A DNA stretch of 40,921 bases, from positions 1 to 40,921 of the forward strand of contig MHSA01000013.1 of NCBI GenBank assembly GCA_001821135.1, written 5' to 3'. Made by a program: the position numbers and the translations under genes. Each line of letters begins with the position of its first letter. Positions within the stretch are counted from its first letter, which is position 1. Positions 1 through 8,309 of this stretch are shown piece by piece. The stretch comes from Candidatus Taylorbacteria bacterium RIFCSPLOWO2_01_FULL_48_100 (lineage in GTDB: Bacteria; Patescibacteriota; Minisyncoccia; Phycocordibacterales; UBA10002). Below the pieces are notes generated by a model. That model was not told where the DNA came from and did no database searches. It saw nothing but the letters and a program-made list of their open reading frames with translations.

Positions 1-401
1 TACAACTTGATAACGACGGATGCAAAAAGAGATGTGCCGCTCGCGTGCGCCGCGACACGGCTTTTCATAAGCGCGGCGGCATCGGCTTGTTTAAGTAGTT
101 GGTAGAGCGCGTCGTTGTGCCGATAGCGCGCGGTAATGAAAAACCTCTTTCCCACGATAAAGTCAATCTCATCGTCGGTGTCTTCCGTCTTTTCTTTTTT
201 ACGGCGTGGAATTGGGAAGTGTAGAGTTAGGTGTATCACTTCTCCGTGACGGTCGGCGCGCGGCTTCCACGATGGGCGCGTAAGCTCCTCGCCGACAGTG
301 GGAGACAAATTAAATTCGTCAACAAGCGCGCGAATTTCGTGCGCAGTCGGATGTTCCGCGTCTATCCACAATATGCCGCCCCATTCTCGCCTCGTGGTCA
401 T
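1..401 (-). CDS. CorA-like magnesium transporter family protein, N-terminal part (runs off the window edge)
   Basis: Minus-strand reading frame from ATG at 401: MTTRREWGGILWIDAEHPTAHEIRALVDEFNLSPTVGEEL...GEVIHLTLHFPIP...FIVGKRFFITARY..., typical of the CorA N-terminal domain; absent from the ORF track because it is truncated by the edge. Confidence 0.7.
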   Translation of the reverse strand, partial: MTTRREWGGILWIDAEHPTAHEIRALVDEFNLSPTVGEELTRPSWKPRADRHGEVIHLTLHFPIPRRKKEKTEDTDDEIDFIVGKRFFITARYRHNDALYQLLKQADAAALMKSRVAAHASGTSLFASVVIKL

Positions 402-458
402 AGCAATAAACAGTATAGCATATGAAAATACGCCGTCAGTGTGTTATGCTGTGCATCT

Positions 459-1244
459 ATGCACAAGAAATTGTGGCTATTACTAGGAGGGGCGGCGATG
501 TTTGTCGCGCTTCTTTTTGTATTGAAATATTCCTCGTTAGGTGATGGGCTTGTGTCGCTTGCGAGCAATGGCGGCGCGTGGCTCTTGCCGATCGTAGCCA
601 TCGCCGCGCTTTTAGACAGCATCAATCCGTGCGCCTTCTCGGTTCTTCTAATTACAATCGCGTTTCTTTTTAACTTAGGCAAACCGCGCCGCGAAGTGCT
701 TGCGCTCGGAGCGTCATACATCGCAGGTCTCTTTGTTGTGTATCTTTTTATCGGTCTGGGTCTGCTTCAAGCGTTGAACTTATTCGGTGTTCCGAACTTT
801 ATGGGGCGGCTCGGCGCGGCGGCGATTATCGTGTTTGGGATATTAAACCTGCTTGGCTATTTCTTCCCGCACATAAAATGGCTCCCAGGCATTCCGCAAA
901 GCATGCATCAGAAAATGGCTACGCTGATGGAAAAAGTATCGCTTCCGGCGGTGTTTTTGGTGGGCGCGCTTGTCGCGCTTTGCGAGTTTCCCTGCACTGG
1001 CGGGCCGTACCTTCTGGTGCTCGGGCTTTTGCACGACACGGCGACATATTTCAAGGGGTTTTGGTATTTAATTTTTTACAATATACTATTCGTATCGCCG
1101 CTTGTACTTATTCTGCTGGTTGCGTCTCAACGCGAACTGCTTGAAAAGGTAAGTGCGTGGAAGCGCGACAATATTGGTAAGGCGAAGTTGTGGATCGGCG
1201 GGCTTATGGTTGCACTAGGTATAATTATTATGTTTTTTGTATAG
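459..1244 (+). CDS. CcdA/DsbD-family transmembrane thiol-disulfide transport protein
   Basis: Multi-TM protein with LLDSINPCAFSVLLITIAFL and CEFPCTGGPY, paired Cys/Pro motifs typical of CcdA/DsbD; start at 459 is 8 nt after TATGCT. Confidence 0.8.
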   Translation: MHKKLWLLLGGAAMFVALLFVLKYSSLGDGLVSLASNGGAWLLPIVAIAALLDSINPCAFSVLLITIAFLFNLGKPRREVLALGASYIAGLFVVYLFIGLGLLQALNLFGVPNFMGRLGAAAIIVFGILNLLGYFFPHIKWLPGIPQSMHQKMATLMEKVSLPAVFLVGALVALCEFPCTGGPYLLVLGLLHDTATYFKGFWYLIFYNILFVSPLVLILLVASQRELLEKVSAWKRDNIGKAKLWIGGLMVALGIIIMFFV

Positions 1245-1247
1245 CAT

Positions 1248-1769
1248 ATGGGACAAATTGAACAAATTGACAGTGGAAAAATCGCGGAGTTTCTGAAGAA
1301 AGTTGAGACCTTGAAAAAGGCGGGCAGGGTTGATTTGTCTGCTGCGGAGGACGCGAGCGTCGCCGTGATGAACCTAATTTCTCTTGAAGAGCATTTCTTT
1401 TTCACGGCGTCGAAGACGGGGGACGCGTCGTATCATGACATTTCCAAAGACATCCGCGCGATGCGCACGCGCGTTATGGAAGGGCTAGTGGACAAGCATG
1501 AAGGCGAAACATGGTGCGCGACGAAGCACCTCCTCTCTGCGTCAATGCGCCTGATTGAAGTGGGTAACCGTTACAATGCGGCGGGAGAAAAAGAAAAAAT
1601 GAAGCAATCGTTCGCGGACGCCTACCGATTGTATTCAATTTTTTGGGCGTTAAAAGCAAAACTTGTGTCTGTTGCAAAAACGGTTGAAGTGGGGAAGGAG
1701 AGCGTAGAAAAGAAGTGGTCATTGGAGGACTTGGTCGCAAAATTGGCGGATTGTTGTGACGAAAAATAA
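1248..1769 (+). CDS. Hypothetical helical protein
   Basis: Intact 173-aa ORF in a tight gene cluster; no family recognised. Confidence 0.65.
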   Translation: MGQIEQIDSGKIAEFLKKVETLKKAGRVDLSAAEDASVAVMNLISLEEHFFFTASKTGDASYHDISKDIRAMRTRVMEGLVDKHEGETWCATKHLLSASMRLIEVGNRYNAAGEKEKMKQSFADAYRLYSIFWALKAKLVSVAKTVEVGKESVEKKWSLEDLVAKLADCCDEK

Positions 1770-1770
1770 T

Positions 1771-2148
1771 ATGGAAAATGCAAAAAATAATTATGTCGGT
1801 TGGATTGTCCTTGTCGTGCTGGTCGGCGCGGCGCTTCTAACGACGATGTTTCTCGTACGCCCGCGGCCTGTTGCCGCGGAACTGGACGGCTTCGCGCAGT
1901 GCCTCGCGGAAAAGAAAATAACAATGTACGGGGCGTATTGGTGCTCGCACTGCAAAAATGAAAAGGCGGCGTTCGGCGATTCGTTCCGCTTTGTGCCGTA
2001 TGTGGAATGCACGGCTGATGTGAAGAAATGCACGGATGCCGGAATTAACGGATACCCAACCTGGATTTTTCCCGATGGGCGCAAGTTTGAGGGCGAACAG
2101 GGCGTAAAAAGATTGTCGGAATTGTCGGGTTGTGCTCTACCAGAATAA
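1771..2148 (+). CDS. Membrane-anchored thioredoxin-like protein
   Basis: N-terminal TM followed by MYGAYWCSHCKNEKAAFG (WCxxC) and NGYPTWIFPDG (cis-Pro). Confidence 0.8.
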   Translation: MENAKNNYVGWIVLVVLVGAALLTTMFLVRPRPVAAELDGFAQCLAEKKITMYGAYWCSHCKNEKAAFGDSFRFVPYVECTADVKKCTDAGINGYPTWIFPDGRKFEGEQGVKRLSELSGCALPE

Positions 2149-2207
2149 GCGCGATAATAACGATTATTTATTACTTGTGCAAAGAACTTTTTTACACACA
2201 CATAAGT

Positions 2208-2969
2208 ATGTTTGAACTCACAGGAAAGGTTGCGGTCGTAACGGGCGCGAGGCGCGGGATGGGGAGAGCGCACGCGCTTGCGCTCGCGAAGCAGGGCGCA
2301 AAGGTTGCAGTAACCGACATTAACCTCGCGGAATGCGAGGCGGTTGTGGAAGAAATTAAAAAAGCGGGCGGCGCGGGCGCTGCGTGGAAGTTGGATGTGT
2401 CATCCGCAGCGGAGGTGAATGCCGTGTTCGGCGAAATTGTATCAAGGTTCGGACGGTTGGATATTCTTATCAACAACGCAGGTATTTATGAGCCGAAAGC
2501 GGCGATTGATTTATCGGAAGCGGAGTGGGAGCGGATGATTCATATCAATCTCAAAGGACAGTTTTTGTGCGCGCAGCGCGCGGCTAAGGAGATGATGAAA
2601 AACAAGTGGGGACGCATCGTGAATATCGCGTCGGTTGCGTCTGGGCAAGTCGGTGTGGGAATTGCAGGCGGAGTACACTATACGGCGTCAAAGGGCGGAA
2701 TTATAGGAATGACAGAAACGCTCGCGATTGAGTTTGCACCGCTCGGCATTACAGTGAATGTGATTGGTCCGGGCGCGATTGATACGCCAATGGTTTCCGC
2801 GGCGCAGATTCCGAAAGAAGCGTTTGAGGGGATGCTCGCGCGGATTCCATTGAAGCGAATGGGGCGACCGGAAGAGATAGCCGCCGCAGGCGTGTTCCTT
2901 GCGTCTGAAGAGGCGAGCTATGTGACCGGCGCAACCTTGTTTGTAGATGGTGGCTGGCTTGCGGCGTAG
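2208..2969 (+). CDS. SDR-family oxidoreductase (FabG-like)
   Basis: GKVAVVTGARRGMGRAHALALA, NNAG, YTASKGG and C-terminal YVTGATLFVDGGW. Confidence 0.9.
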   Translation: MFELTGKVAVVTGARRGMGRAHALALAKQGAKVAVTDINLAECEAVVEEIKKAGGAGAAWKLDVSSAAEVNAVFGEIVSRFGRLDILINNAGIYEPKAAIDLSEAEWERMIHINLKGQFLCAQRAAKEMMKNKWGRIVNIASVASGQVGVGIAGGVHYTASKGGIIGMTETLAIEFAPLGITVNVIGPGAIDTPMVSAAQIPKEAFEGMLARIPLKRMGRPEEIAAAGVFLASEEASYVTGATLFVDGGWLAA

Positions 2970-2971
2970 AT

Positions 2972-4111
2972 ATGTTAGAAATATTAGCCGAAAAAGCGCG
3001 CGTATATGCAATGCCGGTAGGCGTAATTCTCGCGGCGCTGGTTTTCTTTTGGTGGTATGTATTTGCCGATTCTATTGTAAACGCGCTTTTTCGCGCTGTA
3101 ATTATTTTGATTTTTGCGTATCCGTATTTGTTGCGCTATGCAGTGCCGTCCGCGTTGCACGCGGGGCTCGCGCGTGCAGCGCGCACAGGTATTCAATTGA
3201 GAAACGCCTCTGTTTTCAAGAAATTAGAGCAGGTGAAGATTGTTGTGTTTAATAAAACCGGCGTGTTGACTACGGGTAATCCGGACATAACCGACTTCGT
3301 TGTTTTTGACGACGCGCTCCCGCTTGCGGACGCGCTCTACCTTGCCGCGTCTTTAGAGAGCGCGTGTACTCACCCCATAGGTCGCGCTATTGCGGAAAAA
3401 GGTTTGGCGCTCAAACGCTCACTCGCAACGCCATTTGAGTTTAAGGAAATTTCGGGTATGGGGGTGTCTGGGGTGGTAGAGGGCAAGCATATTGAGATTG
3501 GAAATTTGTCGTATCTGGAAGGGCTAGCGGCAAATGTACAAGGTAAGGATATGGGTTTTGGGCGGTTTCAAACGGAAGGGAAGACCGTCGTGTTTATGTT
3601 TATAGACAAAAAACTCACAGCGCTGATTGCGCTTGCCGATTCTCCGCGGCCATTTGCGAAAGAAATGGTTGCGGCTATCCGCGATGTCGGTAAAGAAATT
3701 GTTTTGTTGACGGGAGATAACAAAAAGACAGCGGAGGCGGCGGCGCACGCGCTCGGAATCACCGAAATGCGCGCGGAAGTGTTTCCGCGCGACCGAGCGC
3801 GCATTATTGAAGAATTACAAAAAGATGTAACTGGTAAAGCGCGCGCGGTCGCGCTCGTAGGCGACGGGAGCGCAGGTGATGCGGGTGCGCGCGCGCAGGC
3901 GGATGTGAATATCTGTTTTTGCGGAAATAGTCGAGGCAGTTATGATGTTGTATGCGCAAATGATGACATCCGAAATATCGCAACTCTTTTTGTGAACACC
4001 AAGAAAACAATGTTGACTGTGAAAATGTACATACTCTTACAATTCGCGTGGTACGCAATCGCGCTCCCCATCGCCTCTGCAATACCGCTTGATTTTATTT
4101 TTAATTGGTAG
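2972..4111 (+). CDS. Truncated, degenerate P1B-type (heavy metal) ATPase-like protein, probable pseudoenzyme
   Basis: Aligns by eye to the CPC-helix/P-domain/N-domain of P1B ATPases, but YPYL replaces CPCAL, NKTGV replaces DKTGT and GDGSAGDA replaces GDGINDA; HP motif and LTGDN retained; metal-binding domain, TM1-4 and actuator domain missing. Confidence 0.8.
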   Translation: MLEILAEKARVYAMPVGVILAALVFFWWYVFADSIVNALFRAVIILIFAYPYLLRYAVPSALHAGLARAARTGIQLRNASVFKKLEQVKIVVFNKTGVLTTGNPDITDFVVFDDALPLADALYLAASLESACTHPIGRAIAEKGLALKRSLATPFEFKEISGMGVSGVVEGKHIEIGNLSYLEGLAANVQGKDMGFGRFQTEGKTVVFMFIDKKLTALIALADSPRPFAKEMVAAIRDVGKEIVLLTGDNKKTAEAAAHALGITEMRAEVFPRDRARIIEELQKDVTGKARAVALVGDGSAGDAGARAQADVNICFCGNSRGSYDVVCANDDIRNIATLFVNTKKTMLTVKMYILLQFAWYAIALPIASAIPLDFIFNW

Positions 4112-4145
4112 ATACTATTCGTAGAAGTATAAAATAGGAATAAAA

Positions 4146-4355
4146 ATGAAAGCAAACGAAGTTGATGTTGCTGACGCCGTCAGAATTATAAGAGGTGATT
4201 GGACAAATCAAGTTGGAACGGTAACGCACAAAAGTGAGTTACTTTCAGTTTCTGGTGAGCAGCAAAAAGCCCTGCTTACAATTCGACTTGAGACATTTCC
4301 TAAATCAATTCAGAAAAACAATTTTGACATTGAAAAAATCGCCTCTGCTCAATAA
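4146..4355 (+). CDS. Hypothetical small protein
   Basis: 69-aa ORF with upstream AGGAA and an immediate strong terminator. Confidence 0.6.
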   Translation: MKANEVDVADAVRIIRGDWTNQVGTVTHKSELLSVSGEQQKALLTIRLETFPKSIQKNNFDIEKIASAQ

Positions 4356-4406
4356 CCCAGCACTTTTGATTTTCTAAGAAAATCAAAAGTGCTGGGTTCT
4401 TTTTTT
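4354..4406 (+). terminator. Rho-independent terminator
   Basis: Perfect 20-bp stem AACCCAGCACTTTTGATTTT/AAAATCAAAAGTGCTGGGTT with 5-nt loop, then a T-run. Confidence 0.9.
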
Positions 4407-4437
4407 AACTAGTCCAACATCATGATAATATCTAACT

Positions 4438-5037
4438 ATGCCCGTCCAAAATAAAACTCTTTATGTAATTGGCGGTGTCGCGCTCCTCGCGCTTGGTATT
4501 TTTATCGGCGCGTCTTTTGGAAATAAAAAGGAAACATCGCCGCCGGCGCAAACAGCGGCGGTTGTTGAAAGCGTAATCTCCCCAACAGAGAATACCACCA
4601 CCCCCGAACCCATCCTTGGAAAAGGAGGGGAGGAAAAAGTGAGGGTCGTGCGTGTGGTAGATGGCGACACGATTAATGTGGAAATAAACAGCAAGGTAGA
4701 ACCCGTGCGGTATATCGGTATTGATACACCGGAAACAGTTGACCCGCGCAAGCCCGTGCAATGCTTCGGCATAGAAGCGTCAAAGAAAAACAAAGAATTG
4801 GTGGAAGGCAAGATGGTACGGCTTGAAAAGGACATTACTGACAGAGATAAATACAATCGCCTGCTTCGGTATGTATGGCTCGGTGACATTCTTATCAACA
4901 AAGCGCTTGTGGAGCAGGGCTTCGCCACATCATATTCCTATCCGCCAGATGTTAAATACCAAGACTTATTCGTTGCAGCCGAAAAGAAAGCTCGCGAGGA
5001 CAAACTTGGTCTTTGGACCGCTTGTGCTTCTGATTAA
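4438..5037 (+). CDS. Thermonuclease (SNase-like) with N-terminal TM/signal anchor
   Basis: VRVVDGDTINVEINSKVEPVRYIGIDTPETVDP...KYNRLLRYVWLGD...ALVEQGFA, the SNase fold signature. Confidence 0.9.
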   Translation: MPVQNKTLYVIGGVALLALGIFIGASFGNKKETSPPAQTAAVVESVISPTENTTTPEPILGKGGEEKVRVVRVVDGDTINVEINSKVEPVRYIGIDTPETVDPRKPVQCFGIEASKKNKELVEGKMVRLEKDITDRDKYNRLLRYVWLGDILINKALVEQGFATSYSYPPDVKYQDLFVAAEKKAREDKLGLWTACASD

Positions 5038-5109
5038 GTTGTAACCGTTGCTGGTTGTGCATAGTTAAGATTATCTGGATGCCTACTGCACGCGCATACC
5101 GCTTTTATG

Positions 5110-5131
5110 CTAGTATTTTGCAAAACACTAG
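5110..5131. promoter_or_regulatory. Candidate operator: 22-bp near-perfect palindrome CTAGTATTTTGCAAAACACTAG
   Basis: One mismatched pair in 11; upstream of the HTH gene; a 21-nt inverted copy occurs at 5425-5445. Confidence 0.65.
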
Positions 5132-5183
5132 TATAGAGATTGGGCAAGGTGATATAATAAAGATAAGATGGTATGATAAAAAT

Positions 5184-5456
5184 ATGGCGCTTGAATACAG
5201 GAAAGTGGAGCGAATGGTGAAAGGTTTTGCGAATCATAACCGATTGAAAATATTAGAACTTTTGGAAGACGAACCGGAACTTTCTGTTGCTGACATTACC
5301 GAACGGCTCAAAATGGGTTATGAAAACGCTTCTGATCACATACGAAAAATTGCCATCGCAGGCCTCGTGATGAAACGCAATTCCGGTCCAAGCGTGCTTC
5401 ATCGGTTGACGCCTCGCGGCAGGTCTATACTAGTGTTTTGCAAAAAACTGCAATAA
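5184..5456 (+). CDS. ArsR-like winged-helix transcriptional regulator
   Basis: ANHNRLKILELLEDEPELSVADITERLKMGYENASDHIRKIAIAGLV, ArsR-type HTH; ATG at 5184 preferred over the 5055 start. Confidence 0.8.
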   Translation: MALEYRKVERMVKGFANHNRLKILELLEDEPELSVADITERLKMGYENASDHIRKIAIAGLVMKRNSGPSVLHRLTPRGRSILVFCKKLQ

Positions 5457-5483
5457 GAAATGCATTAAAAAAACAATATCAAT

Positions 5484-6296
5484 ATGAAGATAGGAATCGT
5501 AGGTTTGCCGAATGTGGGGAAGAGTACGCTGTTTAATGCGCTTACGAAACAGAGCGTGCCGGCTGAGAATTACCCGTTTTGCACTATTAACCCGAGCATT
5601 GGAATTGTGCCTGTGCCGGATGAGCGACTCCAAAAATTATCGGAACTTTCACATTCCAAAAAGACGATTCCTGCAATTGTGGAATTTGTAGACATTGCTG
5701 GGCTTGTAAAAGGTGCGAGTGAGGGCGAAGGACTAGGCAATAAGTTTTTGTCGCACATTCGTGAAGTAGATGCGGTTGCGGAAGTTGTGCGCGTCTTTGA
5801 GGACAAAGACATTATTCATGTGCACGAGAAAGTGGACCCGTTGTTTGATATTGAAATTATAAATTTGGAACTGGAGCGCGCGGGGCTTGTGAAGCCGATT
5901 TTGTATGTGCTGAATTCGTCTGAAGCCGCCGAGAATGTAACGGAAAAGATAAAAGATAAAATCCCGGGGCGGTTTGTCGTTGTGGACCCTGTATTCGGTA
6001 CGGGAATAGCTCAACTGATTGTAGAAGCGTATGCGCTTTTGGATTTAATCTCGTTTTTTACGACGGGCGAGGATGAAACGCGCGCATGGACGACGAGGCG
6101 CGGAAGCACCGCGCCCGAGGCGGGGAAGGCGCTACACACCGACTTCCGCGACAAATTCATTCGCGCCGAAGTTATACATTATAACAAACTTATGGAAGCG
6201 GGGAGCTACATTGCGGCGCGCGAGCGCGGGTGGGTGCGTACGGAAGGAAAAGAGTATATAGTACAAGATGGCGATATTATAGAATTTAAAATATAA
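5484..6296 (+). CDS. ychF: YchF-like GTPase/ATPase lacking the helical (coiled-coil) insertion
   Basis: MKIGIVGLPNVGKSTLFNALTKQSVPAENYPFCTI, VDIAGLVKGASEGEGLGNKFL, NxxE-type NSSE, and C-terminal TGS-like domain. Confidence 0.9.
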   Translation: MKIGIVGLPNVGKSTLFNALTKQSVPAENYPFCTINPSIGIVPVPDERLQKLSELSHSKKTIPAIVEFVDIAGLVKGASEGEGLGNKFLSHIREVDAVAEVVRVFEDKDIIHVHEKVDPLFDIEIINLELERAGLVKPILYVLNSSEAAENVTEKIKDKIPGRFVVVDPVFGTGIAQLIVEAYALLDLISFFTTGEDETRAWTTRRGSTAPEAGKALHTDFRDKFIRAEVIHYNKLMEAGSYIAARERGWVRTEGKEYIVQDGDIIEFKI

Positions 6297-6298
6297 AT

Positions 6299-7228
6299 AT
6301 GGACAAACCAAAATTGACTCCGAAGGATTTCTTTTTGTATGTTGGCGCGCTTTTAACGCTATATGTTTCCGCGGGGAGCTTGATTGGGCTTTTGTTTTCT
6401 ACGATTGACCGCGTGTTTCGCGATGAACTCCAGTATTATTACGACCCGTATTCTGGCGGCATCCGTTTTGCAATAGCGTCGCTTATTGTCGTCTTTCCGC
6501 TTTCGCTCGTTTTGTTTTCGTTTATCAAAAAAGGAATTGCGCGCGAGCCCGCGAAGCTTGGGCTCGCGCTTCGCCGATGGGCACTTTGGGTTACTATTTT
6601 CATTACCGGCGCAATGCTCGCCGGAGACCTTATTGCCGTTCTTTCCGGTTTTCTCGGCGGGGAACTCACGGTGCGATTTGTGCTCAAGGCGCTCGTCGTG
6701 CTCGCGGTTTCCGCAGCAGTGTTTTGGTACGCAGTGCTGGAAATCCGCCTCACGCCGGAACGGCCCGTGTCGTTGCGGAAAGGGTTTATTATCAGTTCTT
6801 TGGTTGGCGTGCTCGCGGCGGTAGTGTGGGGGTTCTTCGTGATGGGCTCGCCGTTTACAGTGCGCAATCTCCGTATGGACGAGCGGCGCGTATCGGATTT
6901 GCAAAGCATTCAATGGCAGGTTGTGAATTATTGGCAACAGAAAGAAAGGTTTCCGAAATCGCTTGCTGAGATTGAAGACCCGCTTTCAGGATACAAAACA
7001 CCTACTGACCCAGTTACGAAAGCGCCGTACGAATTTACGCTTGGAGAAGGGTATGCCTTTTCGCTCTGCGCAACATTTGAATTGCCGAATAATGGACGCA
7101 ATCAAAACATCGCAAAATATCCAATCGCTGATATGTCTGCCGAGAATTGGGAACATACAGCAGGGCGCGTATGTTTTGAGCGCACGCTGGACCCCGAACG
7201 ATACCCGCCGTATGCGAAAACAAGATAA
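6299..7228 (+). CDS. DUF5671-like multi-TM protein with C-terminal extracytoplasmic region
   Basis: N-terminal TM repeats with YVGALLTLYVSAGSLIGLLFSTIDRVF; resembles DUF5671 from memory. Confidence 0.6.
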   Translation: MDKPKLTPKDFFLYVGALLTLYVSAGSLIGLLFSTIDRVFRDELQYYYDPYSGGIRFAIASLIVVFPLSLVLFSFIKKGIAREPAKLGLALRRWALWVTIFITGAMLAGDLIAVLSGFLGGELTVRFVLKALVVLAVSAAVFWYAVLEIRLTPERPVSLRKGFIISSLVGVLAAVVWGFFVMGSPFTVRNLRMDERRVSDLQSIQWQVVNYWQQKERFPKSLAEIEDPLSGYKTPTDPVTKAPYEFTLGEGYAFSLCATFELPNNGRNQNIAKYPIADMSAENWEHTAGRVCFERTLDPERYPPYAKTR

Positions 7229-7289
7229 ATTTGTTTTTTCTTGTATGTAGAGTATTCTAAACGCAGAATAGTCAATCGAAAGGAATAAA

Positions 7290-8216
7290 TTGAAAACAAA
7301 GACCTTGCTCCTTGACACCCTACCGTCGTGGTATCGGCTCTCTTGGAATGCCTCTCAAAATGCTCTGCAAATTCATATTGCTGAAGCGTACATAGCCGCA
7401 CTTCCGCCAATTCCAGACAATTCTCCTCTACGGATTTTCGCTGAGAAAAAAGTATCCGGCGATTTATTTGCTTCTTATAGTTTAGACCTAACTGCAAAAC
7501 AGTTTGGTTTTAACGGAAGTGTCCGCAGATTAGACGCCACGGATCCAAAAACTGGATTCGTATCTTTTTCGGTTGCTTTGCCGAGAGTTCATACTTCCAC
7601 AGGAATGGCTTGTCAGGAATGCGGCGGCACAGGCGAAAGCGACGATCATCGATGTTTCCACTGTAACGGGTTTAAGCTGGAAATGAAATACGACTGGTAC
7701 GGCGCGTATTCAATTACCGAGAGTTTACAGTTGCTATTCTGGCTCTTGGATATAAGGCTGGAAGCAGAAATGCATACTGAAGTTCCGCAACTGTTCACAC
7801 TTCATTTGTGCGCGGAGCGCAGTATGCATGGAAGTTCTATGGGCGGTCATTTAGGTAAGGATGCGCTGAAGATGTTAAGGTGTGTTATTGCTTCCGGCAA
7901 AGAGCGTTGCGTAAATGTAGAACGCCGAATTACAGAGGCACTTACCCAATCGTGGCAACATATGATGGCTAAATGCGACTACGATAACCATAATCTTCGT
8001 GTGGAAATTCGCGAAGATGCGAATCTTTTTATCACATGTCCTGGAGATGCCGCTGGAGTATATACCGTAAACGAAAATTGGAGGGCGAGCTACGATAAAG
8101 GTTGCGACATTAGTTGCCACAATATGGATAATCCGACACAGGCGCTTGCGTGTCTTGCGGGGCTTGCTGTTTTTTCCGAAGAGTTGGAAAAAGAATGGCT
8201 CTTGTGGAATGAATAA
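7290..8216 (+). CDS. Hypothetical protein with DnaJ-like zinc-binding motif
   Basis: TTG start with upstream AAAGGA; CQECGGTGESDDHRCFHCNG (CxxCGGTG...CxxCxG). Confidence 0.65.
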   Translation: MKTKTLLLDTLPSWYRLSWNASQNALQIHIAEAYIAALPPIPDNSPLRIFAEKKVSGDLFASYSLDLTAKQFGFNGSVRRLDATDPKTGFVSFSVALPRVHTSTGMACQECGGTGESDDHRCFHCNGFKLEMKYDWYGAYSITESLQLLFWLLDIRLEAEMHTEVPQLFTLHLCAERSMHGSSMGGHLGKDALKMLRCVIASGKERCVNVERRITEALTQSWQHMMAKCDYDNHNLRVEIREDANLFITCPGDAAGVYTVNENWRASYDKGCDISCHNMDNPTQALACLAGLAVFSEELEKEWLLWNE

Positions 8217-8241
8217 AGACAAAAAGTGGATTTTTGAGCAC

Positions 8242-8280
8242 CCGCCCAGCATTTCGTAGTAAGTGTTGGGCGGTTTTCTT
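8242..8280 (+). terminator. Rho-independent terminator
   Basis: CCGCCCAGCA ... TGTTGGGCGG followed by TTTTCTTTTTG. Confidence 0.8.
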
Positions 8281-8309
8281 TTTGTCTTTTTTGCTGTAAA
8301 ATGAATACT

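Noticed and set aside
6359-6937. 192-aa minus-strand ORF opposite the DUF5671-like gene
   Set aside because: Low-complexity charged translation, no promoter or SD, and the plus-strand TM protein is far better supported.
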